This document shows positions 26,880 through 35,905 of a stretch of DNA of 64,000 bases, piece by piece (the stretch's first letter is position 1; every line of letters begins with the position of its first letter). Under the pieces are notes generated by a model, which saw only the letters and a program-made list of their open reading frames with translations, had not been told where the DNA came from and did no database searches. The translations under genes were made by a program, and so were the position numbers. The stretch is taken from contig NZ_MUYM01000035.1 of NCBI RefSeq assembly GCF_002150765.1, positions 55,163 to 119,162 of the forward strand, written 5' to 3'. The stretch is from Lentzea kentuckyensis (GTDB taxonomy: Bacteria > Actinomycetota > Actinomycetes > Mycobacteriales > Pseudonocardiaceae).

Positions 26880-29756
26880 ATGACTCGGCGAACAACGGCA
26901 TTGACGGCTGCGGCGGTGATGATGATCGGTGGGGTGCCCGCGGTGGCGGCACCCCAAGCGATCGCCTGCACCGTCGCCTACCAAGTCACCAACGAGTGGG
27001 ACAGCGGTTTCGGCGCCTCGGCGACGATCCGCAACGACGGTGACGTGCTGAACGGATGGAAACTCACCTGGACGTTCCCCGACGGCCAACGGGTGACGCA
27101 GGGCTGGAACGGCGTCTTCAGCCAGACCGGCGCGGTGGTGAGCGTGACCAATCCGGACTGGGCGCGCACGATCCCGGCGGGTGGCACGGCGCAGGTCGGC
27201 TTCAACGGCAGCAAGGGCTCGGCGAACCGGCCACCGACCGACTTCGCGGTCAACGGCGTGGCGTGCACCGGCCCCAACCAGCCGCCGTCCGTGGCGCTGA
27301 CCGCGCCTGCCACGGGCGGCACCTACACCCTGCCCGCCACGATCCCGCTGGCGGCGACCGCGCAGGACACTGACGGCACCATCGCCAAGGTCGAGTTCTA
27401 CGCGGGCGACCAGCTGATCGCGACGGACACCTCGGCTCCGTTCGACGGCAGCTGGACCACGGCACCGGCCGGTGACCACAGCATCACCGCGAGGGCGTAC
27501 GACAACCGCGGCGCCGTCACGACATCCGCGCCGGCGGGGATCAAGGTGCTGGCGGGACCGGCGGTGCTGGCCACGCCGAGCACCCTGACCGTCCGGCAGG
27601 GCCAGACCGCCACCTTCGACGTCTCACTGGCGACCGCGCCGTCCCAGCCCGTCACCGTGACGATCGGTAGCAGCGGCAGCGCCGATCTCACGGTGACTCC
27701 CACCACGCTGACGTTCAGCGGCACGGCGAAGCAGACCGTCACGGTCACGTCGGCGAACAACGGCGGCGACCTCGCGACGGCCACGTTCACCGCCACCGCG
27801 ACCGGACACACCCCTGCCTCGGTCGCGGTCCGGGAGATCTCGTCGTCCACATCGGACTTCAGCAAGGCGTTCCTCGACCAGTACGCCAAGATCAAGGATC
27901 CGGCGAGCGGCTACTTCCGCAAGTTCGGTGATCTGCTCGTGCCGTACCACTCGGTCGAGACGCTGATGGTCGAGGCACCGGACCACGGTCACCAGACCAC
28001 GTCCGAGGCGTTCAGCTACTACCTGTGGCTGGAGGCGAGCTACGGCCGCCACACCGGCGACTGGGCGCCGTTCAAGTCCGCGTGGGCGTCGATGGAGAAG
28101 TTCATCATCCCGGCCAAGGCCGACCAGCCCACCAACGACAAGTACAACGCCTCGAAGCCCGCGACCTACGCGCCGGAGCACCCGCGGATGGACCGCTACC
28201 CGTCGCAGCTGGACTCGGGCACCCCGGTCGGCTCCGACCCGATCGCGGCCGAGCTGAAGTCCGCGTACGGCACGGATGACATCTACGGCATGCACTGGCT
28301 GCTCGACGTCGACAACACCTACGGCTTCGGCCGCTGCGGCGACGGCACCACGGCACCGGCGTACATCAACACCTACCAGCGCGGTTCGTCGGAGTCGGTG
28401 TGGGAGACCATCCCGCAGCCGTCCTGCGACACGTTCAAGCACGGTGGCCCCAACGGGTTCCTCGACCTGTTCACCAAGGACTCCTCCTACGCCAAGCAGT
28501 GGAAGTACACCAACGCGCCGGACGCGGACGCCCGCGCGGTGCAGGTGGCGCTGCTGGCCCAGCAGTGGGCCACGGCGCAGGGCAAGGGTGCTCAGATCGC
28601 GCCCGAGATCGCCAAGGCCGCGAAGATGGGCGACTACCTGCGCTACGCCATGTTCGACAAGTACTTCAAGCGCATCGGCAACTGCACGAGCCCGAGTTCC
28701 TGCCCCGGCGGCACGGGCAAGAGCAGCGAGCACTACCTGATGTCCTGGTACTACGCGTGGGGCGGCGCGACCGACACGAGCGCCGGCTGGGCGTGGCGCA
28801 TCGGTGACGGTGCCTCGCACCAGGGCTACCAGAACCCGCTCGCGGCGTACGCGCTGTCGAACGTCCCGGCGCTCAAACCGCTCTCCGCAACGGGACAACA
28901 GGACTGGACCACCAGCCTGAACCGGCAGATGGAGCTGCTGCAGTGGCTCCAGTCGGCGGACGGTGGCCTCGCCGGTGGTGTCACGAACTCCTGGGAGGGC
29001 CAGTACGCCGCGCCTCCCGCGGGCACGCCGACGTTCTACGGCATGTTCTACGACGCCCACCCGGTGTGGCGCGACCCGCCGTCGAACCGCTGGTTCGGCT
29101 TCCAGGTGTGGGGTCTCGAGCGCACGGCGGCGCTCTACCGGATGACCGGGGACGCCCGCGCGAAGAAGATCCTCGACAAGTGGGTCACCTGGGCGCTCGC
29201 GAACACCACGACGGGCACGAACTTCCAGATCCCCGCGGACCTGGAGTGGACGGGCGTGCCGGACACGTGGAACGCGACCAACCCCGGCGCGAACGCGAAC
29301 CTGCGGGTGCGCGTGGTCAACAAGAACCAGGACGTCGGTGTGGCCGCGTCCTACGCCAAGGTGCTGCTGAACTACGCGGCCAAGTCCGGGCACGCCCAGG
29401 CGAAGGCCACCGGTGAAGCGCTTCTCACCGCGTTGCTGTCGCACCAGGACAGCGTCGGCATCGCCACGCCGGAGACCCGCACGGACTACAACCGCTTCGA
29501 CGACGTCTACAACGCGTCGAACGGCGAAGGCCCGTACGTGCCGCCGGGCTGGACCGGGAAGATGCCCAACGGCGACCAGATCGGCCAGGGCAGCACGTTC
29601 CTGTCGATGCGGTCGATGTTCCGCAACGACCCGCAGTGGCCCAAGGTCCAGTCCTATCTGGACGGTGGTCCGGCACCGACGTTCACCTACCACCGGTTCT
29701 GGGCCCAGGCGGAGATCGCCACCGCATTCTCCCTGCACACCGAGCTCTTCGGCTGA
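26880..29756 (+). CDS. GH48 reducing-end cellobiohydrolase with N-terminal CBM2
   Basis: A 958-residue secreted processive exocellulase. Signal peptide to about residue 27; CBM2 about 29-130 (CTVAYQVTNEWDSGFGASATIRNDG); a bacterial Ig-like domain (SVALTAPATGGTYTLP to TTSAPAGIKVL); a second beta domain (TLTVRQGQTATFDVSL); and the GH48 catalytic domain from about residue 325 (FLDQYAKIKDPASGYF, QTTSEAFSYYLWLEASYG with the acid Glu, YGMHWLLDVDNTYGFGRCGDG, SVWETIPQPSCD). It attacks crystalline cellulose from reducing ends. The ATG at 26880 is placed by the signal peptide. It is first in the cellulase cluster and directly behind a perfect CebR box. Confidence 0.95.
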   Translation: MTRRTTALTAAAVMMIGGVPAVAAPQAIACTVAYQVTNEWDSGFGASATIRNDGDVLNGWKLTWTFPDGQRVTQGWNGVFSQTGAVVSVTNPDWARTIPAGGTAQVGFNGSKGSANRPPTDFAVNGVACTGPNQPPSVALTAPATGGTYTLPATIPLAATAQDTDGTIAKVEFYAGDQLIATDTSAPFDGSWTTAPAGDHSITARAYDNRGAVTTSAPAGIKVLAGPAVLATPSTLTVRQGQTATFDVSLATAPSQPVTVTIGSSGSADLTVTPTTLTFSGTAKQTVTVTSANNGGDLATATFTATATGHTPASVAVREISSSTSDFSKAFLDQYAKIKDPASGYFRKFGDLLVPYHSVETLMVEAPDHGHQTTSEAFSYYLWLEASYGRHTGDWAPFKSAWASMEKFIIPAKADQPTNDKYNASKPATYAPEHPRMDRYPSQLDSGTPVGSDPIAAELKSAYGTDDIYGMHWLLDVDNTYGFGRCGDGTTAPAYINTYQRGSSESVWETIPQPSCDTFKHGGPNGFLDLFTKDSSYAKQWKYTNAPDADARAVQVALLAQQWATAQGKGAQIAPEIAKAAKMGDYLRYAMFDKYFKRIGNCTSPSSCPGGTGKSSEHYLMSWYYAWGGATDTSAGWAWRIGDGASHQGYQNPLAAYALSNVPALKPLSATGQQDWTTSLNRQMELLQWLQSADGGLAGGVTNSWEGQYAAPPAGTPTFYGMFYDAHPVWRDPPSNRWFGFQVWGLERTAALYRMTGDARAKKILDKWVTWALANTTTGTNFQIPADLEWTGVPDTWNATNPGANANLRVRVVNKNQDVGVAASYAKVLLNYAAKSGHAQAKATGEALLTALLSHQDSVGIATPETRTDYNRFDDVYNASNGEGPYVPPGWTGKMPNGDQIGQGSTFLSMRSMFRNDPQWPKVQSYLDGGPAPTFTYHRFWAQAEIATAFSLHTELFG

Positions 29757-29767
29757 GGAGTACCGAC

Positions 29768-31012
29768 ATGAGGAAACGCTTGGCCTTCCTGACGGTGGCC
29801 GCCTGTACGGCCGCGGTCCTGGTGAACACCGGCGGCACCGCGGTGGCGCACGGTTCGATGACGTGGCCCGGCAGCCGCACCTACCGCTGCTACGAGGACG
29901 GCCGCGCCGGTAGCGGTGGCGGCGACATCCAGCCCACCAACCCCGCGTGCATCGCGGCGGTCGCCCAGGGCGGGAAGCAGCCGTTGTGGGACTGGTTCGG
30001 CAACCTGATCAGCAACGCGGCCGGCCGGCACCGGGAGATCATCCCGGACGGCAAGCTGTGCGGTCCCACCACGAAGTACGACGCCTACAACCTCCCCCGC
30101 GCGGACTGGCCGGTCACGCAGCTCACCGCCAACTCGACGGTGACCTTCCGGTACAACGCGTGGGCGCCGCACCCCGGCACCTGGGAGCAGTACGTGACCA
30201 AGGACGGTTTCGACGTCACGAAACCGTTGAAGTGGTCCGATCTGGAGCCCTTCGACAAGATCACCAACCCGCCGCTGGCGAACGGTGAGTACAGCTGGCA
30301 GGTCAGGCTGCCGAACAAGTCCGGCCGGCACATCATCTACTCGACCTGGACGCGTTCGGACAGCCCGGAGGCCTTCTACAGCTGTTCCGACGTCATGTTC
30401 GGCGGCGGCGTGCCGGACGCGCAGCCGCCCACCGCGCCGGGGACACCGGTCGCGTCCGCGATCACCGGCAGTTCCGTGAAGCTCGACTGGCCGGCGGCCA
30501 CGGACAACGTGGGAGTCACGAGCTACCGCGTGCAGAACGGCAGCCAGGTGGTGGCGACCTCGGGCACCAACTCCGCGACGGTCACCGGGCTCACCGCGAA
30601 CACCGACTACAGCCTGAACGTGGTCGCGGTGGACGCGGCGGGCAACGTCTCACCGGCATCGCCGAGCGTGGCGGTGAGAACCGGCACCGTCGGGACGTGT
30701 TCGGTGGCGTACACCAAACCGAGCACGTGGAACGGTGGCTTCACGGCGAACGTGAAGATCACCAACGCCGGTACGTCCGCGATCTCCGCCTGGCAGCTCG
30801 TCTGGGACTTCCCAGCCGGGCAGACCCTCGCGCAGGCCTGGTCGTCGACGGTCACCGTGGCCGACGGCAAAGCGACCGCGAAGGGCGCGTCGTACAACGC
30901 CGACGTGCCGGCCGGTGGGTCGGTGAACTTCGGGTTCAACGTCAACACCACCGGTGCGGTGACGGACCCGGCGTCGTTCACGCTCAACGGCTCGGCCTGT
31001 TCCACAGGGTGA
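29768..31012 (+). CDS. AA10 lytic polysaccharide monooxygenase with FnIII and CBM2
   Basis: A 414-residue secreted copper enzyme that oxidatively cleaves cellulose. Signal peptidase cleavage after AVA exposes His28 (HGSMTWPGSRTYRCYEDG), the amino-terminal copper ligand; the second histidine of the brace is His135 in WAPHPGTWEQY. Catalytic domain to about residue 215, a fibronectin type III domain (PPTAPGTPVASAITGSSVKLDWPAATDNVGVTSYRV), then a C-terminal CBM2 (CSVAYTKPSTWNGGFTANVKITN). The start follows GAGGAG. It lies 11 bp after GH48, a classical synergy pair, and its TGA overlaps the next gene's GTG. Confidence 0.94.
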   Translation: MRKRLAFLTVAACTAAVLVNTGGTAVAHGSMTWPGSRTYRCYEDGRAGSGGGDIQPTNPACIAAVAQGGKQPLWDWFGNLISNAAGRHREIIPDGKLCGPTTKYDAYNLPRADWPVTQLTANSTVTFRYNAWAPHPGTWEQYVTKDGFDVTKPLKWSDLEPFDKITNPPLANGEYSWQVRLPNKSGRHIIYSTWTRSDSPEAFYSCSDVMFGGGVPDAQPPTAPGTPVASAITGSSVKLDWPAATDNVGVTSYRVQNGSQVVATSGTNSATVTGLTANTDYSLNVVAVDAAGNVSPASPSVAVRTGTVGTCSVAYTKPSTWNGGFTANVKITNAGTSAISAWQLVWDFPAGQTLAQAWSSTVTVADGKATAKGASYNADVPAGGSVNFGFNVNTTGAVTDPASFTLNGSACSTG

Positions 31013-31464
31013 AGAGGGCACTGATCGCCCTCCTGGTGGTGGGTTCGGTCGCGTGCGCCCTCCTCGTCGCACGCGCCGACCCCGCCCCGGACCTGACCAA
31101 GGGCGTCGACGGGATCGCGGCGTGGCTCAACGACCTGACCGGTGAATGCGTGAAAGTCCAGCGGGACAACGACTTCACGTCGTTCGCCGGACCGGTCAGG
31201 GCGAAGGTCTACGAGCCGTTCGTCGCGGAGTGGGGCACGTGCACGAAGGAGCCCTACCAGCGGTTGGGACTCATCGTGCTGCGCCCCGGGATCGACGAGG
31301 CCTGGCTCAGGGCGTTGACGAACGGCGAGGTCCGGGGAGATCCGGACCTCGCGTTCGGCGACGGGTTCGCCCTCACCGGCTCGATCGGCATGGAACACCT
31401 AGGACTGCGACGGCTCGAGTGCACAGCTGGTGCGTGCTCGTTCGTCCAGATAGAACACCATTAA
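31009..31464 (+). CDS. Small exported protein coupled to the LPMO
   Basis: A 151-residue protein I do not recognise. It starts with an uncleaved-anchor or signal-type helix (ALIALLVVGSVACALLVARA) and then a soluble domain of about 125 residues with four cysteines (GECVKV, WGTCTKE, RLECTAGACSFVQIEHH). The cysteine pattern suggests two disulfides in an extracytoplasmic domain. Its GTG overlaps the LPMO stop, so it is made together with the LPMO and before GH6. No carbohydrate-binding module or catalytic motif is visible; a role with the LPMO (reductant, copper or wall-surface partner) is speculation from position. Confidence 0.75.
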   Translation: MKRALIALLVVGSVACALLVARADPAPDLTKGVDGIAAWLNDLTGECVKVQRDNDFTSFAGPVRAKVYEPFVAEWGTCTKEPYQRLGLIVLRPGIDEAWLRALTNGEVRGDPDLAFGDGFALTGSIGMEHLGLRRLECTAGACSFVQIEHH

Positions 31465-31483
31465 CAGAAGGAGATCCGGGACA

Positions 31484-33217
31484 ATGACGTTCATCGGACG
31501 AAGGCGGTGGGCCACTGCGGGAGTGGTGGCCGCCACTGCCGTCGCCACAGCGGGGATCGCGCTGAGCGCGCCCTCCGCCGGCGCCGCACCCGGCTGTCGC
31601 GTGGACTACACCGCGAGCAACTGGGGTGGTGGTGGCTTCGGCGGCAAGGTGAAGATCACCAACCTCGGTGACGCGGTGTCCTCGTGGACCCTGAAGTTCA
31701 CGTTCCCGGGGACGCAGAAGGTGTCCCAGGGCTGGAGCGCCAACTGGTCCCAGTCGGGCGCGGACGTGACCGCCACGAGCATGTCGTGGAACGGCAACCT
31801 GGGCACCGGCGGGTCGACCGAGATCGGCTTCAACGGCAGCTACACGGGTTCCACCAACACCGACCCGGCGTCGTTCTCCTTGAACGGCACGGTGTGCACG
31901 GGTCAGCAACCGCCGACCTCGACCACGACGACCACCACCACGGGCAACCCTCCGAACCCCGGCAACCGCGTCGACAACCCGTACGCGAACGCGAAGGTCT
32001 ACGTGAACGCGGACTGGTCGGCGAAGGCGAATGCCGAACCGGGTGGCTCGCGGATCGCGAACCAGCCCACCGGCGTGTGGTTGGACCGGATCGCGGCGAT
32101 CAACGGCACCACGGGCGCGCGCGGACTGGTCGCCCACCTCGACGACGCGGTGCGCCAGGCGGCGGGCTCACCACTCGTCATCCAGCTGGTGATCTACAAC
32201 CTGCCGGGCCGGGACTGCTCGGCGCTGGCGTCCAACGGTGAGCTCAAGGCCACCGAGATCGACCGGTACAAGACCGAGTACATCGACCCGATCGCGGCGA
32301 TCCTCGCCAGGCCCGCCTACGCGAACCTGCGCATCGTCAACGTGGTCGAGATCGACTCGCTGCCGAACCTGATCACCAACGTCACGCCGCGGCCGACGTT
32401 CACGCCGCAGTGCGACGTGATGAAGGCCAACGGCAACTACATCACCGGTGTCGGTTACGCGCTCGCGAAGCTCGGTGCGGTGCCGAACGTCTACAACTAC
32501 CTCGACATCGGCCACCACGGCTGGCTGGGCTGGGACGACAACTTCGGCCCGACGGCCGAGCTGCTCTTCCAGGCGGCCAACGCCCAGGGCAGCACCAAGG
32601 CCAACGTGCACGGCTTCATCGCCAACACGGCGAACTACGGCATCCTGAAGGAGCCGTACTTCAAGATCGACGACAACATCAACGGCGAGGTCGTCCGCGA
32701 GAAGGCCAAGTGGGTCGACTGGAACCGCTACATCGACGAGCTCGGCTACGCGCAGGCGTTCCGGCAGCGCGCGGTCCAGGCGGGTTTCGACGCCGGGGTC
32801 GGCATGCTGATCGACACCAGCCGCAACGGCTGGGGCGGCGCGGCCCGACCGACCGGACCCGGCCCGCGCACGACGGCGGACGCGTACGTCAACGGCGGCC
32901 GGCTCGACCGGCGCATCCACCTCGGCAACTGGTGCAACCAGTCCGGTGCGGGCATCGGCGAACGCCCGAAGGCGGCGCCGGAGAGCGGCATCGACGCCTA
33001 CGTGTGGATCAAGCCGCCGGGTGAGTCCGACGGCGCGAGCAAGGAGATCCCGAACAACGAGGGCAAGGGCTTCGACCGGATGTGCGACCCCACGTACACC
33101 GGCAACCCGCGCAACGGCAACAGCATGTCCGGCTCGCTGGCCGACGCCCCGCTGTCCGGCCACTGGTTCTCCGCGCAGTTCCAGGAGCTCATGCGCAACG
33201 CGTACCCGGCCCTCTAG
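31484..33217 (+). CDS. GH6 cellobiohydrolase with N-terminal CBM2
   Basis: A 577-residue secreted cellulase acting from non-reducing ends. Signal peptide to about residue 34; CBM2 (CRVDYTASNWGGGGFGGKVKITNLG); Thr-rich linker; GH6 domain with LVIYNLPGRDCSA (Asp244), VVEIDSLPNL (the likely acid, Asp291), LDIGHHGWLGWDDN, GFIANTANY, DTSRNGWGG and the C-terminal WIKPPGESDGASKE. Enclosing-loop sequence and length favour an exo-acting enzyme. An AGAAGGAGA ribosome-binding site precedes the ATG. It complements the reducing-end GH48 enzyme encoded upstream. Confidence 0.95.
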   Translation: MTFIGRRRWATAGVVAATAVATAGIALSAPSAGAAPGCRVDYTASNWGGGGFGGKVKITNLGDAVSSWTLKFTFPGTQKVSQGWSANWSQSGADVTATSMSWNGNLGTGGSTEIGFNGSYTGSTNTDPASFSLNGTVCTGQQPPTSTTTTTTTGNPPNPGNRVDNPYANAKVYVNADWSAKANAEPGGSRIANQPTGVWLDRIAAINGTTGARGLVAHLDDAVRQAAGSPLVIQLVIYNLPGRDCSALASNGELKATEIDRYKTEYIDPIAAILARPAYANLRIVNVVEIDSLPNLITNVTPRPTFTPQCDVMKANGNYITGVGYALAKLGAVPNVYNYLDIGHHGWLGWDDNFGPTAELLFQAANAQGSTKANVHGFIANTANYGILKEPYFKIDDNINGEVVREKAKWVDWNRYIDELGYAQAFRQRAVQAGFDAGVGMLIDTSRNGWGGAARPTGPGPRTTADAYVNGGRLDRRIHLGNWCNQSGAGIGERPKAAPESGIDAYVWIKPPGESDGASKEIPNNEGKGFDRMCDPTYTGNPRNGNSMSGSLADAPLSGHWFSAQFQELMRNAYPAL

Positions 33218-33234
33218 AAAGGACAGACGCGCAC

Positions 33235-34578
33235 ATGCAACGTCTCTTCTGTGCGCTTGTCCTGCTGCTGTCCGCCGTCGTCGTCGCCTCCCCGGCGGCG
33301 ACGGCGGCGGCGGAGCCGGGCGGGCCGTGCAAGGTCGCCTACAGCGTCCCGAGCGACTGGTACTCCGGGTTCACCGGCGCGGTGTCCATCACGAACACCG
33401 GCAGCACACCGATCAACGGGTGGACGCTCACGTTCTCCTTCCCCGGCAACCAGAGGATCACCCACGGCTGGAACGCGACGTGGAGCCAGACCTCGGCCAC
33501 CGCGCTCGACTGGAACAGGACCATCGCACCCGGAGCGACGCTGAGCGGGCTCGGGTTCAACGCCACCTACAGCGGCACGAACAGCCCGCCCGCCGAGTTC
33601 CGGCTCAACGGCCAGCTGTGCAACGGGACTGCTCCCGTCGCGAAGCCGCTGCGGGACTTGGCCGCGGCCAAGAACAAGTACTTCGGCAGTGCCATGACCG
33701 TGTCCGAACTGGAGGACACCCAGAACCGTGAGCTGACCGCACGCGAGGCCGGCGTCATCACCGTCGGAAACGAGATGAAGTGGGACGCCACCGAACCCTC
33801 TCGTGGTCAGTTCACGTTCACCGGCGGCGACCGCATTTCGGCGGGTGCGGTCGCCGCCGGCCAACGCCTGCGCGGGCACACCCTGGTGTGGCACAACCAA
33901 ACCCCGCAGTGGGTGCAGAACCTGCCCGCGGACCAGTTGCGGCAGGCGATGCTCGACCACATCAGCGCCGTGGCGGGTCACTACCGGGGCAAGGTGTTCG
34001 CCTGGGACGTCGTCAACGAGGCGTTCGAGGACAACGGCACGCGTCGGCAGTCGTTCTGGCAGCAGAAGCTCGGCGACGGTTACATCGCCGAGGCGTTCCG
34101 CGCGGCGCGGGCCGCCGATCCGGACGCCAAGCTGTACTACAACGACTACAACACCGACGGGCTCGGCGCGAAGAGTGACGCCGTGTACGAGCTGGTGCGG
34201 TCGTTCAAGCAGCAGGGCGTGCCGATCGACGGCGTCGGGTTCCAGGCGCATCTGCTGTTGGGCGGGGTGCCGTCCTCGATGCAGCAGAACCTGCAGCGGT
34301 TCGCGGACCTCGGCGTGGACGTCGCGATCACCGAGCTGGACGTGCGCATGAACCTGCCGGCGGACTCCGCCAAGCTCGCGGTTCAGGCCACGGACTACGC
34401 GGCGGTGGCTCGTGCCTGCCTCGCCGTGGCGCGGTGCGTGGGGATGACGACGTGGTCGCTTTCCGACAAGCACTCGTGGATCCCGTCGGTGTTCCCGGGG
34501 GAGGGGGCCGCACTGCCGTTCGACGCGGCGTTCGCTCCCAAACCGGCCTACCAGGCGCTCGTTACGGCCTTCAGTTGA
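33235..34578 (+). CDS. GH10 endo-beta-1,4-xylanase with N-terminal CBM2
   Basis: A 447-residue secreted xylanase. Signal peptide to about residue 26; CBM2 (CKVAYSVPSDWYSGFTGAVSITNTG); GH10 barrel with FGSAMTVSEL, ITVGNEMKWDATEPSRGQF, GHTLVWHNQTPQWV, acid/base Glu262 in WDVVNEAF and nucleophile Glu367 in ITELDVRM. The binding module is amino-terminal, whereas many streptomycete GH10 enzymes carry C-terminal modules. AGAAAGGA precedes the ATG. Last gene of the cellulase cluster; it strips xylan from cellulose fibres. Confidence 0.95.
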   Translation: MQRLFCALVLLLSAVVVASPAATAAAEPGGPCKVAYSVPSDWYSGFTGAVSITNTGSTPINGWTLTFSFPGNQRITHGWNATWSQTSATALDWNRTIAPGATLSGLGFNATYSGTNSPPAEFRLNGQLCNGTAPVAKPLRDLAAAKNKYFGSAMTVSELEDTQNRELTAREAGVITVGNEMKWDATEPSRGQFTFTGGDRISAGAVAAGQRLRGHTLVWHNQTPQWVQNLPADQLRQAMLDHISAVAGHYRGKVFAWDVVNEAFEDNGTRRQSFWQQKLGDGYIAEAFRAARAADPDAKLYYNDYNTDGLGAKSDAVYELVRSFKQQGVPIDGVGFQAHLLLGGVPSSMQQNLQRFADLGVDVAITELDVRMNLPADSAKLAVQATDYAAVARACLAVARCVGMTTWSLSDKHSWIPSVFPGEGAALPFDAAFAPKPAYQALVTAFS

Positions 34579-34598
34579 CCGTGTGATGTGAACGTGCT

Positions 34599-34637
34599 CA
34601 CGCTCCGTGTCGGCCACGATTTCCGGCCCGGAGCGTG
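34599..34637 (+). terminator. Stem-loop after the cellulase cluster
   Basis: CACGCTCCG (34599-34607) pairs with CGGAGCGTG (34629-34637), with an inner GGCC/GGCC pairing. It follows the GH10 stop by 20 bp; no U-tract is evident. Confidence 0.5.
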
Positions 34638-34720
34638 GGCGCAGGCCCGTTGAGCTGCACAGGGCTTTTGTTCAGGAACTTTACCAAAGCCGTGATTCGT
34701 CTGGACCACGGAAAACAAAC

Positions 34721-34772
34721 AATGTTAACGCGAACATTACCCTTGAGTTCACCTGAACGTGCTCCCTATCGT
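34721..34772 (+). promoter_or_regulatory. Promoter and putative self-operators of the second LacI gene
   Basis: TTGAGT (34743-34748), 18-bp spacer, TATCGT (34767-34772). The inverted repeat GTTCACCTGAAC (34747-34758) lies in the spacer, and the imperfect CG-centred palindrome AATGTTAACGCGAACATT (34721-34738) lies just upstream; either could bind the LacI-type product. The remainder of the 237-bp gap shows only the cluster terminator. Confidence 0.5.
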
Positions 34773-34815
34773 GGCGGGACACATCGGGTGAAGTGGGTTC
34801 GCGAGAGGGGTCGGT

Positions 34816-35847
34816 GTGGTCACCATCGCGGACGTCGCACGACACGCGGGTGTTGCCCCGAGCACTGTCTCGTACGTGCTCACGGGCAAGCGGTCGATCT
34901 CGGCGGACACCAAGTCGAGGGTGCGCGAGAGCATCAGGGCGCTGGGCTACCACCCGCACGCGGGTGAGCGCACGCTCAGCGCGGGCCGGGCGAACGTGAT
35001 CGGGCTGGTGCTGCCTCTGCGCGCCGGCCTGCACCTCCCGGTCATGATGCGGTTCGTCACCGCGGCCGTCACGGCCGCCCGCAGACACGACATGGACGTG
35101 CTCCTCATGACCGCCGAGCACGGCGCCTCCGCCCTGCGCAAGGCCGCGGACGGTGCCCTGGCCGACGGCTTCCTGGTGATGGACGTGGAGATGGACGACG
35201 ACCGCGTGCCACTGCTGCGCGAGCTCGCCAAGCCGTCCGTCCTCATCGGACACCCAGCGGCCACCAAGGGCCTCACCTGCGTGGACCTGGACTTCGAGGC
35301 GGCCGGCGCGAAATGCGTCGACCACCTCGCCGACCTGGGCCACCGCTCGATCGGCTTCCTCGGCGCACCGAGCGCCGTGTACCGCCGCAACACCGGCTTC
35401 GCCCACCGCGCGATGGCGGGCTTCAGCGCCGCGGCCATGCGCCGCGGCATCGCCACCACCGCCATGCCGGCGGACGAGGACTACGAGTCGGTGCTGAGGT
35501 CGGTGCAGGCGCTGATCCGTGCCCATCCGGCCATGACCGCCCTGGTGGTGCACAACGACGCCGCGCTGCCGTGGGTGAGCTCCTGCCTGCGCGCGTCCGG
35601 CCGAAAGGTGCCCGGCGACGTGGCCGTGGTGGCGATCTGCCCGGACGAGCTGGCCGAGCAGGTGTCGCCCCCGCTGAGCTCGGTGCGGCTGCCGGTGGAC
35701 GAGCTGGGCCGGCACGCGGTGGAGCTCCTGGTGGGCAAGCTCGAAGGACGCGCGGTGCCGCCACTGCTGTTGCTGCCGCCGCGCTTGCTGCGCCGGGTGA
35801 GCACGCCGGAACTGCCGTCGCCCCGGCTGGGCGCGGCGTCGGGCTGA
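34816..35847 (+). CDS. LacI-family transcriptional regulator
   Basis: A 343-residue repressor with N-terminal HTH VTIADVARHAGVAPSTVSYVLTGKRSIS and a periplasmic-binding-type effector domain (VIGLVLPLRAGLHLPVMMRFV to VSPPLSSVRLPVDELGRHAVELL). The start is a GTG behind GAGAGGGG. It follows the cellulase cluster in the same direction, but the perfect CebR boxes upstream of GH48 are not repeated at its own promoter, so whether it is the cellulase regulator is open. It is a divergent LacI clade compared with the rhamnose regulator. Confidence 0.88.
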   Translation: MVTIADVARHAGVAPSTVSYVLTGKRSISADTKSRVRESIRALGYHPHAGERTLSAGRANVIGLVLPLRAGLHLPVMMRFVTAAVTAARRHDMDVLLMTAEHGASALRKAADGALADGFLVMDVEMDDDRVPLLRELAKPSVLIGHPAATKGLTCVDLDFEAAGAKCVDHLADLGHRSIGFLGAPSAVYRRNTGFAHRAMAGFSAAAMRRGIATTAMPADEDYESVLRSVQALIRAHPAMTALVVHNDAALPWVSSCLRASGRKVPGDVAVVAICPDELAEQVSPPLSSVRLPVDELGRHAVELLVGKLEGRAVPPLLLLPPRLLRRVSTPELPSPRLGAASG

Positions 35848-35905
35848 CCAGTCAACTCGCTGGTCGTGGCGGCCGCGACTTCGGGCTGACCGTAGAATCG
35901 CCGGG

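Noticed and set aside
27624..29738. 704-codon minus-strand frame opposite the GH48 gene
   Set aside because: Shadow of the GH48 coding sequence with no recognisable protein features.
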